From Pelodera strongyloides (taxonomy: Eukaryota > Nematoda > Chromadorea > Rhabditida > Rhabditidae), in assembly GCA_036852015.1 (NCBI GenBank), contig JAANDG010000742.1, forward strand, positions 1-64,000: DNA of 64,000 nt. The letters run 5' to 3'. Below, one piece after another: positions 10,317 to 31,439 of the stretch; position 1 is the stretch's first letter, and each line of letters opens with the position of its first letter. Made by a program: the position numbers and the translations under genes. The notes beneath the pieces are model-generated. The model did no database searches. It saw nothing but the letters and a program-made list of their open reading frames with translations, and was not told the origin of the DNA.

Positions 10317-13300
10317 ATGTCAACCGACGTAATACTTTCCACTGTGAATGAAACTGTGCAGAGAGGAGACGCTCCTTTTTTGGATCCTATTCCTGATGAA
10401 GAACTTGGTTCACTACTGCTCCCGCTTGCTATTTTTCACACTGTAATTACCATGTCGGGAATTGTGGGCAATATGACATTGGTATTGGTGACGATTATTC
10501 GAAAGTCAGCGATTTGGTTTGCTCATGGGCCTATTGGGTAATACACCATGGACACCCTGACACCACTGGACACCATTGGACACCAACTTTTGCATCAAAA
10601 TGAAGCATTTTGTTAGGATTAATAATTAATCATTTAAGTTCACAATGTAAATATGCTAATGATGTTATGATAATCCATGATCGACCTATTCTTTGAAATG
10701 ACGCATGTTTGGCTGAAGGTGTCCAGTGGTGTCCAGTGGTGTCCGGGTGCCTGTGGTGTATTATCTATTATCCAATAAGTCTTGCTTGTTTACAATATAT
10801 TTATTTACTTCCTACAAAACTCCAATCTGACTTCAAGTCGATAAGATACCTAAAAAATAATCTGAATCCTACAAGTTTGTTCATGCAATCATCACAGTTA
10901 CGGAGTTATACGTGGATGCTCTTGCAAACGACTTGGTTGAACTCTAGTGGGAGAATTCGTGATTTATTAGCCTTGCAATTAGTGAAAATAAGTAAACGTC
11001 GAGCTTATGTATAATGAAAATAGGTGAGATTATTTTTCAGAAATATGCACTCGCCTTGTCATTGTCTTATCGCAATGACTTGCTTCTGTGATGCTCTACA
11101 TGAATCTGCGCATATTCCATTTCTTTACGGTTTATACTCGAATAGCAAGTGGATCCTGCAGAAGAACTGTTTCTTTGTACAAGTTGGTGTTTTATAAACG
11201 AGAGCATTGGACAATTGAGTAATCGAGCTAGAAGTACTCATAAAGATCAAGAGTCAAGATACTTTCATCTTCATGCAACAATGTCAAGCTACCATATCGT
11301 GTGAAGATTGTAGCTTCCTGTGACCATCCTGTACATAGGAACAAAGGTCACATAGGTGGCAGGAACACCAATACCCATGCATGCGCTAATTTGTTCCGTT
11401 TCAATTATTTTCTTTGCGTACACAGAAAACCCATCCACTTTGTTTAGTCTGAATCTTTTGCTTTGAGTTCAACTAAATTCATCGAAGAACTTTTTACTTA
11501 TTTTCAATAACTGACTTCTGCACTTCTGCTAGCTAACAAACTATCACGTACATGTGATGCAAAAAAACGTGTAATAATAAATTATAGCACAATCAACGAA
11601 CAATGATTTTAGCACATTTGCAATTACCGTGAGAAAACATTTATGTCTAAAGTTCATTTTCGGAACATTTTGTTCCGAGAAAGGAAGGCATTCAGTAGGA
11701 TAGATGAATGAAACGAGCTGCCAATTGATTTACAATACTTAAATGATTAAATAATAAAATAGTGAAAGAATAAGACGTCGAGCAATTTGTCATCTGGAAC
11801 TCGTCGCCTGTGCTCAGCTGTGCGGAAGTGTACTCCCTTGAATAAATGAGGACTCTCTTGAAGCGTAAAAGAAATTTGAATTTTTTTTTAAATAATTCCG
11901 ACCAATAAAATACATTGAACCGTGAGGATAGTCTCTATGTTCAAGCGTCTAACAGCCATGGTTATATTACATAGGACGTGCCGATATGAGATGATGTTTT
12001 CATATTTTCTATGAGCTGAGTCACAAATAAACTTCCATTGATATTGAGTTGCGGCGCAGTGGTAGCGTTTGAAATCCAGGTGCACACGACCATAGGAAAT
12101 GGGTGAACCCATTCATTGACGGTTCACTGGTTTTTTTCGTGGGCCTGCTCATTTGGTGACCAATTCATGACCAACTCGTGACCAACTTTCATCGAAAACC
12201 GTCGTATGATAACGATAACATAACGCACCCTAACATTTATTGCGACAACAAAATGTATCGCGCAAGTTTTGTCAATATACGGCCATTATCAAAGATGGTC
12301 AGGAGACAGTCACGAACCAGTCACCAGTTCGGTAAAAACCATTTGGTGATGGGCCAACGACGGTTTTGCTGGGTTTGGGCAATTATATCGTTTTCTTGTG
12401 AATGCAACTGACATGTTCAACCGGAATCGGTACAGGCAACATCGGGGCACACCATGGGTTCTTATGAAAGGCTGATGAAACATTTTGACATATTTTAGAC
12501 AATACCAATGTTTGGATGTTGTTGCGGCTTGGCACTTCTTTTATCGCTGGGTATTGATCGTGTGATAGCCGTTATGTTCCCAACCGTGTAAGTTAGCATA
12601 ACATAACACAACATTTAGTAAAAACCATTTCGCTTGCTCAAGTCTGTGCTCCGGCTTTCGTTTTATAGCCTTTAGATATACTACTTTCGTTTCGTTCTCA
12701 CAAAAACAAAAAAGTAAATTCTTTTCCTTTATATAACAAGATGTCATAAAATTCGCATAAGTTTTGTCAAGGAAATACCCAATCGATAAATATAAAACGA
12801 GTTAAAATAAGTTAAATGCCTACTGTATATTTTGCTTTTTATCAGCAGTGCTTGAGGCCTGTGACGTTATAAAAACTTTCAGGTACCGACGCAATCAGGA
12901 TAGTAAACTTTACGTTTTCATTCTTTGCTTATTCCCTCTAGTGTATTATTTCTCTTTTGCGATTTATGCGTTCTTCTCGAGATCGGAAAGGTACGAATGA
13001 ATTCGAAAACTCCAAAAAAAATATTGTAAACTGACCAAGGAAGGACTTGGTTTATTCCGGTAGAGGTGTAAGATGAACTCTCTTGCAATGTGCAATGTGC
13101 TCTATGCACATGCACACTGCTAAGCACTGTGCACTATTTTGTGTTCTCGACAAATAATCGTGAAAACTGACCAAACAAGGACTTTGCTACCGGTAGAGAT
13201 GTAGCATCGTATATGTGTGGTGCGCACTGTGCACTTGCTATGTTCTCGACGTTCATCTGCCTCAGATATTGATGCACACATTTTATGTGTTAATTAATAT

Positions 13301-15223
13301 TTAAATATTTAATGTCGCTGATTAAAATTGTATCTCATTTTCTCTCTCCTCCCTCATGATGCTTTCTAATGCAACCGCTTGTATACGACGAGTCTTACCG
13401 ATAGGTCCTTTGGTCCCACACTCTTAAATTCTAAATGATTTACCGGGGACACAAAGAAAACTTTATTTCCTAACAGACCGGTAATGTGCGTCACTCCCGA
13501 ATTTTTCGACGGCTCCGCAGGCCCCGACTGGCTCTTGTCCGCGGTTATCTTGAATTTTGCAATCCTCGGCGTTTATTTCGTCGTTTTCTATAAACTGAAA
13601 ACGTCAGGATTAAGTGAGTTTAGTCTTGTGCAGTAGATGATCCCTAATTTTTCGCTTCCTTTCAAGCTGCACAGAATCTCCCGCATATGTTTCAAAAACA
13701 CGTGTTATACCACTTTGATGTCACTATTCAGCATCATCTGCCAAAGGTGTATTCCGCTCACTATTTATCACCGTAATCTTTGTTGTATGTGGTTGGACTA
13801 CAACGATGATTATTGATTATGGATCGACCGTAGCTGGAGCCGCTGGAAATTTGCTTTTCTTGCTTCACGTAAGCGCTTCTAGTTACTTCCTCCTGATAAC
13901 TATTTTATTAAGAATTGAAACTAACCAATAACAATGTTTTTTTCTGGATCAACGAGTTGTAGGGTCAAAGAAGAAAAGTTCTTGAGGTAGCGGCTAGTAG
14001 CTTGCAAACCAAAATGTACCCTAAGATGTTGTTGCGGTAAGGACACCATCATACTAATAAGGGACCGTAAATTCAGTAATAAGCTGTCACAAACGGTACG
14101 TTTAGCCAATTTTACTCTCGGTGTTTTGAACATACCGTATACTTGCACCGCTTTTATTGAAGTATATATAACAAGTAAAACAGTTATAATGTGGCGCGAT
14201 ACGCAGCGATGTTCACACACACATTTTAATGTGTTAAAAATTAATAAATATTTAAATAAATATTTTATATGTTCTTGCGCATATTCGTTCTTCATTTTAG
14301 GCTTACGCTGGTATCCCCGTCAACTTCGCTTGCGCGTCAAATATTTTTATCTACTACCATATTAGTTCAGAATATAAGGCCGCCATCCAGCAAATTGTGC
14401 TGCGAAGGGATCGGAAAAATAGCATTATGGTCGCGTCTACAGCTGGGAACAGTATGGTGAGAAGCAGAGGCCATATTCACCAACACGCAGGGAGCTCTCC
14501 CTCACCTCCCCAGGGAGCTAAAGAGTGCATGCGTAGAGGGTGCGGGAGAAGAAGAGATTCAGAACGCTAGTGACCCTAGAGAGAGAGCTCCCTGTGTGTT
14601 GGTAAATACGGCCTCAGCATTGTAAAAACTTCAGATAATTTACTTATCCAAAGCAGACATATAGATATAGACTGTGTTGTGCTGGATTTTTACGTAGAAA
14701 TACAAGAGTCCATGAATTATGAAAAAAAAACTACAAAATTTGCAAATCAAACATTAGGGCATCTTCCCAGGGAAGCCTCATCTACGGTGCATCGTAGCCA
14801 AGCACAAGGTAGCAGGCAACTTCGCACGCGCGCGAGGGACAGTTATCTGATTTTGTCTAATCCTCACAATTAATATTTCCCCACATATATACATCTAATG
14901 GGGTCTACAAGCATCCCAAAAAATCGATCTAATTCTGTCAATACTACCGTATTCTGCACGAAACCTGCATACATAATATGAAAAATTAAAAAAATATTCT
15001 CATGTAGTTCCAAAATACGGTAAATTTCAGCATACTTGGAAACCCCATAAACCTTCGTGACCATAAACAATAACTCGCCTACACCAAACCCCTCACACAG
15101 AGCCACAGGAGCGTTCATAACGGCCATAATTTATAAGCCCTATAAAGAACATTCGTTTTTTTTCAGAACCGTCGCGCAACAATAACGAATACAGAAGGGA
15201 GCAGCAGCAAGTCAAGAATCTAA
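10317..15223 (+). CDS. SRSX-class nematode seven-transmembrane GPCR, 8 exons, 337 aa
   Basis: The family is a nematode-specific rhodopsin-like group of putative chemoreceptors; ligand and neuron are unknown. Exons: 10317-10504, 11041-11182, 12499-12587, 12883-12990, 13477-13613, 13732-13868, 14301-14456, 15167-15223; all phases join and the total is 338 codons including stop. TM1 has the Gly-Asn motif (SGIVGNMTLVLVTIIRK). The TM2 region has MHSPCHCLIAM and a downstream Cys that probably forms the extracellular disulfide. TM3 ends in GIDRVIAVMFP, equivalent to DRY. TM6 is FRSLFITVIFVVCGW. TM7 has CASNIFIYYHISSEYKAAI, the SRSX form of NPxxY. The cytoplasmic tail is short. The start is chosen because acceptor TTTCAG lies 10 nt upstream, fitting trans-splicing. 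Three AATAAA signals follow the stop. Introns carry several MITEs. Nothing looks broken. Confidence 0.9.
10533..10770. mobile_element. Inverted-repeat element with GGACACC arrays
   Basis: Left arm begins ATTGGGTAATACACCATGGA and carries tandem GGACACC; the right arm carries GGTGTCC repeats and ends TGGTGTATTATC...CCAATAA. It lies in SRSX intron 1 directly after the first exon. Confidence 0.65.
12095..12390 (+). repeat. Dispersed repeat (family E), with a TAACATAAC-type repeat inside
   Basis: Contains CATAGGAAATGGGTGAACCC at the left and CCAACGACGGTTTTGCTG at the right. The middle, about 12218-12290, is a different repeat (GACAACAAAATGTATCGCGC) also found near 6860, 12600, 32020 and 59910, suggesting nesting. 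In SRSX intron 2. Confidence 0.6.
14467..14615. mobile_element. MITE with GAGGCC-ATTCACCAACA termini
   Basis: Ends GAGGCCATATTCACCAAC and GTTGGTAAATACGGCCTC. It lies 10 nt after the donor of SRSX exon 7, in intron 7. Confidence 0.8.
14896..15050. mobile_element. TAATGGGGTTTCC-family MITE
   Basis: TAATGGGGTCTACAAGCATC at the left and CATACTTGGAAACCCCATAA at the right, with the shared interior. SRSX intron 7. Confidence 0.75.
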
Positions 15224-15236
15224 TGGATGGATTTGA

Positions 15237-15263
15237 AATAAAGTTTTGAAATAAAGTAATAAA
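15237..15263 (+). terminator. Polyadenylation signal cluster of the SRSX gene
   Basis: Three AATAAA hexamers lie 14-40 nt after the stop codon of the SRSX receptor, at 15237, 15249 and 15258. The spacing is right for a short nematode 3' UTR. Confidence 0.6.
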
Positions 15264-15999
15264 TATTTGGAATGGAATGACTGATCCAAACGGTGTTGAG
15301 GACTCATACAATTCTTGAAACATTGGCGCACACCGAGAGAGAAGAGACAGGGGCTTCCCGTATCTAACAAGAGGCCATTATCACCATTCAGTTCCTCATG
15401 GGAAATTACTCGTATTTTTCTCTGCGTGCCTCATATTAGAATGTTATTTTCTGTCCCCAGGGAATATTTTCCAGAGGGAATCGTAGTGGTGAAATGGCCT
15501 AAGAACTAGGAACATGCAGCGAGTTTTACAAGTAAATCGACAAACTTTATTCAATCGCATGACATCGATGGGATGAGCTATTTGTAGAAAATCACGTTTA
15601 TTAATTTAATATTGTTATCACGTTTATTAATTTCACGTTTATTCAAAATCACGTTTATTAATTTAATTTAATAAATCAAATAAACAATCAGCATGTGAAA
15701 CCAAAAACACATATATCTAGCTGATCCCAATATTATTACTTTTTCGGAAATAGCGAGCTAGCTTTTTTGGTTCTTTATTAACCTGTTTCCAAATCTACTT
15801 TGGTAATCTAAAATCATCTCAATTATTACAAATCAGAGTCAAGATGAAAGCGAACAATTAATAATCAAGGACATACAAATATTATGAATTCCTTAAAAGA
15901 CACTTATAAATATAAACTTCAATCACAGTTTGTAGTACGAAGGCAAAATGAATATTGATTCACATTATAATTTTCATATACGAAATTTGCAATTAAACG

Positions 16000-16180
16000 T
16001 TAAAGCGAAATACCGGTCGGTTTTTGAAACGCATCGAGTATACCAGCATTCTTATTCAACTTATGCAAATGAGCATAAATTAGAATAAAAATCGAGCTAA
16101 TTTCGAGTAACTTGGCATGAATACGTAAGAATACAATTGTCCACGATGCGTTTCAAAAACCTGCCGGTATTTCGCTTTAA
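16000..16180. mobile_element. TTAAAGCGAAAT-family MITE
   Basis: Good copy: TTAAAGCGAAATACCGGTCG and CCTGCCGGTATTTCGCTTTAA. It lies between the convergent SRSX and TMEM144-like genes; 15264-16782 otherwise shows only AT-rich DNA. Confidence 0.85.
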
Positions 16181-16782
16181 ACCTATTATTACTTCCCTGA
16201 TGATAGCTCCCAAACTAAAGGAAATCAGCATATTTTTCCACGGACCTTCTATGGAAACATTATCCAACATAAATAATCGGAGATCAAAATAAAACGATAA
16301 TCAAATAAACTTATAAATGTCTAGATATTGTTGGCACGGGCCGTCCGGCTCATTATAATTTATTCTATCTTATTAAGTTAATCGTTAATAGTCCCTTCGA
16401 TACAAGTTTTCAAGAAAAACGAACAACAATTCCTAACCTAATCAATTTAATTCCAGATCACAATATTATTTTGAACATTTTCGAATAAAATGATATGTTT
16501 TGCTAATAACTTGGTGCAATCACATTTGATTAATTTGGCTTAATTATCTAAAAACAAGGGATAATGCAAAAAAAATATTCTTTCGAATTAGGCGAATTCC
16601 TACCCTACACCGTTTTCTAATGGCTCATTGCGACACATGCGTAACACACTATTAAGTATCAAAGCCGCATGCGCCATTGGAGAGCGGCTCGCATAAATTT
16701 TCTCGAATATCTAGCCATATCGCATGAGGGCCAATTAATGAACAAGACAGCACATTCTACTAATAAGTCGAAGCACGAACTC

Positions 16783-20877
<4,095 letters not shown>

Positions 20878-20887
20878 AGCCTGAAAC
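20878..20887 (-). promoter_or_regulatory. Probable spliced-leader acceptor of the TMEM144-like gene
   Basis: On the minus strand GTTTCAG lies 3 nt before the ATG at 20877. No upstream exon is required because the protein starts at the family N-terminus. Confidence 0.55.
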
Positions 20888-20899
20888 AACCAAAAATCA

Positions 20900-23800
20900 G
20901 ATCTACTAATTGTAAGTTAGATGTGAGCTAAACCGCGATGTGACAACATATGTCGACAAAAATGATAAAAAAAATTCGTACACAAAGAATAGTAGAAAAC
21001 AAATAATATGACTCTTCATGAGTGATAATCAGCAAAATCTTTGTGGTCAGAAGACAACAAACTTTATGGTCAAGATCTTGAGCAATGCAATATTTGTCTT
21101 CAAATATTCAAAATTTCAAAATTTCAAATTTCACTGTATTCAAAATTTTATTTTACAATTTCACAATTTTACAGCATACAGTATCACAGTATTTACAGTA
21201 TTACAGTAAAAACAGTATTCAAATTTTAGTATACAAAATGGACAAAGTGACTTCTAATTTAGTAAAAAAAAAGGCTGATTGCCTTCGGGTACCTGGTGCA
21301 ATGTGTGTTTAAAACTAATAAATAAATAAAGATGCACAGTTCTACATCGTGGGAAAGTGAACTCCGATATTTATATGCAGGCGCTATGCGCCCAAGATAT
21401 ATCAATAAAACTTGGGAAAGGCGCGAACATAAACGGCGTCATCATTTTTGCTTGAGCGAATTAAAAAGCAATATAATAATCTTTCATTGAACGGAGAATG
21501 TTTTAAGAAAACAAAAATTACAAATGTAAATGACAAAGGAAATGCAGCAGCAGCTAGCTCATCGACAACTTTACTATAACTACCGTTGAAAGTAAGGATA
21601 GAAATGAATCTATTTGGATTTGGAATCACGAACATACTAAAAAAGTGCTTGAAAAAATAAAAAGGAAAAAGGAAAAAGGAAAGAGAAAAATATTAATGAG
21701 TAAGAAATATGCAAAGTTTTAAAACGTAAATCGTTGTATGAGTATGGGGTATGCAAATTTTACAAACATCAATTGCTATATTCCAAACGAAGCGGCACCT
21801 CCTGCGACTCCTACTCTTCTAAGGATAGTTACATGAACATAGAAAATTGCGCAGGCTCTCTGGGCTCATGAGCTAGGCCTAGACCTTGGCTAAGATCTAA
21901 ACAGTCCCACGAAAAAACGTGGTTATACTTAGGCTTCGACATCGATAGAGAGTTGAGTAAGCAAAGCATTGAAAGAAAAAAAGAAATAAATATAAAAATC
22001 GGCAAACGATCCCGCCTCGAAGTGTGCGGGGTAAACACATTAGTAAACTTCCTACAGTATATACACGATTTACTGAGATCTTAAATAAAGATATCTTTCG
22101 TAAGTCGGAAGCCATGACCTTGAATAAACAAACGTAAACATCAAGGAAGTAATAACGAACCCCACAGATTGCTATTTTAAACATACACATTTTTTACCCT
22201 AATACTAGTGGGTTTTGACGACTAATCTCTAAATTTAATCAGACATGCAAACTTGCAAAATCATACATTGTCAAGTATGAATCTAAAAAGGGAAACATAA
22301 TCTCTCCGAAAATATATTTTAACTTGCCAAAAGGAACAGCACTACTGAAATATGGAAAAAATGGTGAAACTGAGAGTGAACACAGTTAATGTGAATATTA
22401 TAAAACATATAGATATTTTTTCATTCAATATTCTGGCATGTTTGGTGAAAATGTAAAAAAGCCATGTAATTGGATATTGTCCACTTTTAGCCGAACCGAT
22501 ATTTGTTTATAAGCATTTATTGTCAACAGAGATTTTGGTTTTCATTACGTGCAAAAAAAGTGATGATTTTTTTTATAGTCAAAAATAAGATAAAGTTTAT
22601 AATAAATATTGTGTATAGTATAAATTTTATAAATAATGAATATAAATATTAGAAATAATAATATAAAAATTATTATAAAAAAAATGCAGGCAAGAATTGG
22701 AAACATTCAAGTCTTATCTTTACCACAAATTGAACATGACTGAATGGAAACTTAGTATTTGCTAACACACAAGGCGTATTGTTAGAAAGCGTTCACTGCA
22801 CTCCAAGTAACTCGACAAGTTGTTATAAAACTTAATGTTTTACAGTATTTTTTTCGGGGTATGTACTTTACTATAACTATAGATAGCTATAGAGTGTATA
22901 CTTTATAGCTACAGCGAAACTATGCAAAATATAGTACTGACTAATCTTCTAATTTTCCCGGTGTTATTTAATTTAAAAGAAGAGATTTATAAAATAGCAT
23001 TAACAAATGCAATAGCCTTAAAATAATATGCATACACCATACGCAAAAAAATATAATTTATACAACTTATAAAATTAAAGAATTCTTTTATTGAATCAAA
23101 TTAAAATTAAGTGCTCTACAGAATTTAAAGAAATGTTCTACTGTACATAAATTTCGAATATTTCAATGTTCTTCTAGAAACTTGCAGAATTTGACATTAT
23201 TTAAATTTTTAAAGCGGGAGTGCAGGTGCACCCTTTCGTACAGTTGGTTCAAACTACGAATTGAAAATGGTGAGAGAGTATGTGTTTCTAAGAGAAACAG
23301 AGAAGATCAATAGCCCGCCTGCCAAGTCTATGAGAGCTTATTTTAATAAGAACGTGGGAGCTTAGTGCCCTTTCCAAAAATATCGATTTGTAGATCAAAA
23401 AGTATCATGTAGATCAAAAGGGTAGGTTGAAATCAGGCAGAAACGTCAGAAAAATATACTGAACATTTTGTATCATTATTTTTTTTACAAAATGTAGCGA
23501 TTTATATCTAGAAACAAAGACAAATTGTACTTACTTTTGTGTGTTAATATTGACCATTGATATGTTTAAAACATAATAATTAGATCGCAAGATTAAAGTA
23601 AACTAAAAGTTTTTACAAAGTTCCATGAATATTGTAGACTCAGAATATTTATACTGCATATTTTTTACGTTTAGCATATTAAATTGTCAATTCTTCTCAC
23701 CATTTTGATAGTAAAGTTAAAGAGAGTTTTCAATAGTATTTTTGAAATTTAATGTTCTGGAAAAAAATCATGTTCAATAATTGCGAATAATGTGCCACAT

Positions 23801-24022
23801 TAACTTTTCTGGAAGTCTGATATAATCGAATCAGTGAATAATTAATATCAAAATATTAAATGATAAATATAATAATGAGGACAAATGATTGAAATAAGCC
23901 ATACACTGGATGTCACTGATATGCTGATAATAAAGTAATAAATTATGAATCATTTATTTACATAAATATATAATTAAACAAGTTTCCGACATTAAGTTAA
24001 AAAAAAAAAAAAAAAAAAAAAA

Positions 24023-24117
<95 letters not shown>

Positions 24118-25420
24118 AGAAAAAAAAAAAAGTTGCATATCTTTAACTTGGCATTGTCATGTTGACAATTTTGATTTATTTATTTTTTAAACCGTAGGGT
24201 TACCATGGAAATGCGAAATGCAGTCTTCGAAGTCTCAAAAAGATACTATGAAATAGAAATAGAGAATATTGTATGAAAACAATGGGTTGGCAACAAAACA
24301 TATTACATTATTTATTATTATTTATTAAAAAACCAATGAGTACTTTGATTAAATATCTTTTAAATCTTTAGCTAGCGTTTAAAAAGTTGCCAGTGCCAGT
24401 GACTGCCTAGATTGAGCGCTTGTGCGACAAGTTTGCTGTGTAAACACATAAGACTCACTCTCCCAAATAAATGAACAGGAATTTATAATTCGCTCCAAAC
24501 ACTTACAATTAGATTAGATCTTTGAAACAAAACAAAACAAAACAAAATATTTATTAGTCCATATAATTTTCATAAATATAAAATAAAATTATTGAGTTTG
24601 TAGTGTAGTGTAGTCTCCGAAACATAACAAAACCTGCAAAATGTCATGCATAATAAGGAAAAAGAATAGGAAAAAAATCAGAAACACCTAATATGGTAAT
24701 CAAACATATAATATAAAAAGTGCAAACGAAAAGTGAATAATTTTCTGGAATGATTTAGTTATAACCGATGTATAGAGAAAAGCATTTTTTAATATTTGCT
24801 ACGACAGAAAAGATATTTTGTACAAACTGGTTTAAATTTTGTTTACATAACAGCTAGAAACGAAAAAAATATAATGACTGACGTTATTTCCTACGACAGC
24901 TATAGATTTGCGAGATAGCACCCGAAAAGAGGAGAGCGCAGAAGGGACGGAACTTTGTAAAGCTTGTACTTTATAGTACTTTTGTAAAACAAAAATCAAT
25001 AAACACACCAATTGAGCTGACATGGATACATATCATCAGAAAACGAAAAAAATCATATGGTCTCTTAGAAAAATATTATAGTCTCTCAGGCCTACTTCTA
25101 GATTCTAGCCTAGCCACGAGAAATCCTGTATTGCAAGAAAAATTATTTGATTATTTTCCGGATACTGTAGCTGTGTAGCTCAGCTTCCTGTCCTATAGCC
25201 ACCTTTATATCACATTGGAGTAATAAAAGTGCACGAACGGCTATGACTTATGATGTTAGAAATCGCATGACTATGACACTGAGCATCAGCATCGTAGGTA
25301 GAGAAGTAGATGACGAGCTGATCACTGCTTGCGGTCCAGTCCTTCGCGTCCTACATTCCACTCCGGATACTAAACAAGTAATAAATATATTCTAGTTGAA
25401 ACCATTTAGATGCAGAACTC
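20900..25420. other. AT-rich intergenic stretch
   Basis: Apart from the poly(A) tract at 23999-24131, no splice-supported exons, RNA genes or clear elements were seen. 21100-21230 is AT-rich low complexity (repeats of TTTCAAAATTTC and ACAGTATT). Much of 22200-25000 is very AT-rich. It probably holds the upstream region of the TMEM144-like gene and the downstream region of the esterase gene. Confidence 0.6.
23999..24131 (+). repeat. Poly(A) tract, about 133 nt
   Basis: Only three interruptions (C at 24023, G at 24105 and 24119). No obvious retrotransposon body or target duplication flanks it on the left. Confidence 0.95.
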
Positions 25421-26210
25421 TAATGGGGTTTCCAAGTATTCCAAAAATCAGTGTGATTCTGTCAATACTACCGTATTTCTGCACAAAACCTGGCTTACTG
25501 CTTAAGACATCTAAAACATCCAAAAACATCTCTGACATCCACAAACATCCGTGACATCCAAAACATCCCTAGACATCCAAGACACCCAGCACATCCAAAA
25601 AACATCCGTGACATCTGGCCCTGTTCCAATGCGTGGATGATGACCATTCTTGTTATTTTTATTTGTTTGGTTCGGGAAGCGGTTATTCGAATTATTGTCT
25701 GCTTTTCGTAAAGGTATGGTACGTGTTCGACCATTGCTGACCAGGATAGATGTGATTACACTGTCGTTTAATTATGCGAGAAAGTGCACCATTACCTCAA
25801 GTTAACCGTTTGGAGTGACCGTCGAAGCTGCTCGACGCGCGTTATCTGACATATCGCAAGAAAATTGAAAGTTTCCGACCAGGAAAAACTATCACTAGCC
25901 TACGCCTACCTCGTCACCAAATGCTCTCCGTAAAAAAGTGTCTTATTATTAATGCAGTTCATGTCCAAAAATGACTTCTATTTTGAATTACTACTGGATG
26001 TCAGAGTATTTTGGATGTACGGGATGTTTACAGATGTCCGGGATGTTTTCAGATGTTTCTGGATGTCCGAGATGTCACCGGATGTTTTTGGATGTTTTGG
26101 ATGTCTTAAGCAGTAAGCCACAAAACCTGCATATATAATATGAAAAATTAAATATCCTCGTGTAGTTCCAAAATGCTGTAAATTTTCAGCATACTTAGAA
26201 ACCCCAATAA
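25421..26210. mobile_element. TAATGGGGTTTCC-family element carrying an insertion
   Basis: Left half TAATGGGGTTTCCAAGTATT, right half ending CTTAGAAACCCCAATAA. The family body is interrupted in CACAAAACCTG by the element at 25493-26118. Confidence 0.8.
25493..26118. mobile_element. Inverted-repeat element with GACATCC arrays and an 11-bp target duplication
   Basis: 626 bp with inverted ends GCTTACTGCTTAAGACATC. Each arm carries many degenerate copies of ACATCC (left) or GGATGT (right). It is flanked by exact CACAAAACCTG at 25482-25492 and 26119-26129. Long terminal repeats with 9-11 bp duplications are typical of Mutator-like elements; the assignment is inference. Confidence 0.8.
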
Positions 26211-26332
26211 TTGGAAAATTCTAATTATGTGTGACACCAACATTCAAAGGCCATACGATTTACCGAAGCAGCACTGACCACAAGTTTGCCTAACCATTAC
26301 TTACGCTTACACTCTATGCCCAAGAGCTTCTT

Positions 26333-31439
<5,107 letters not shown>

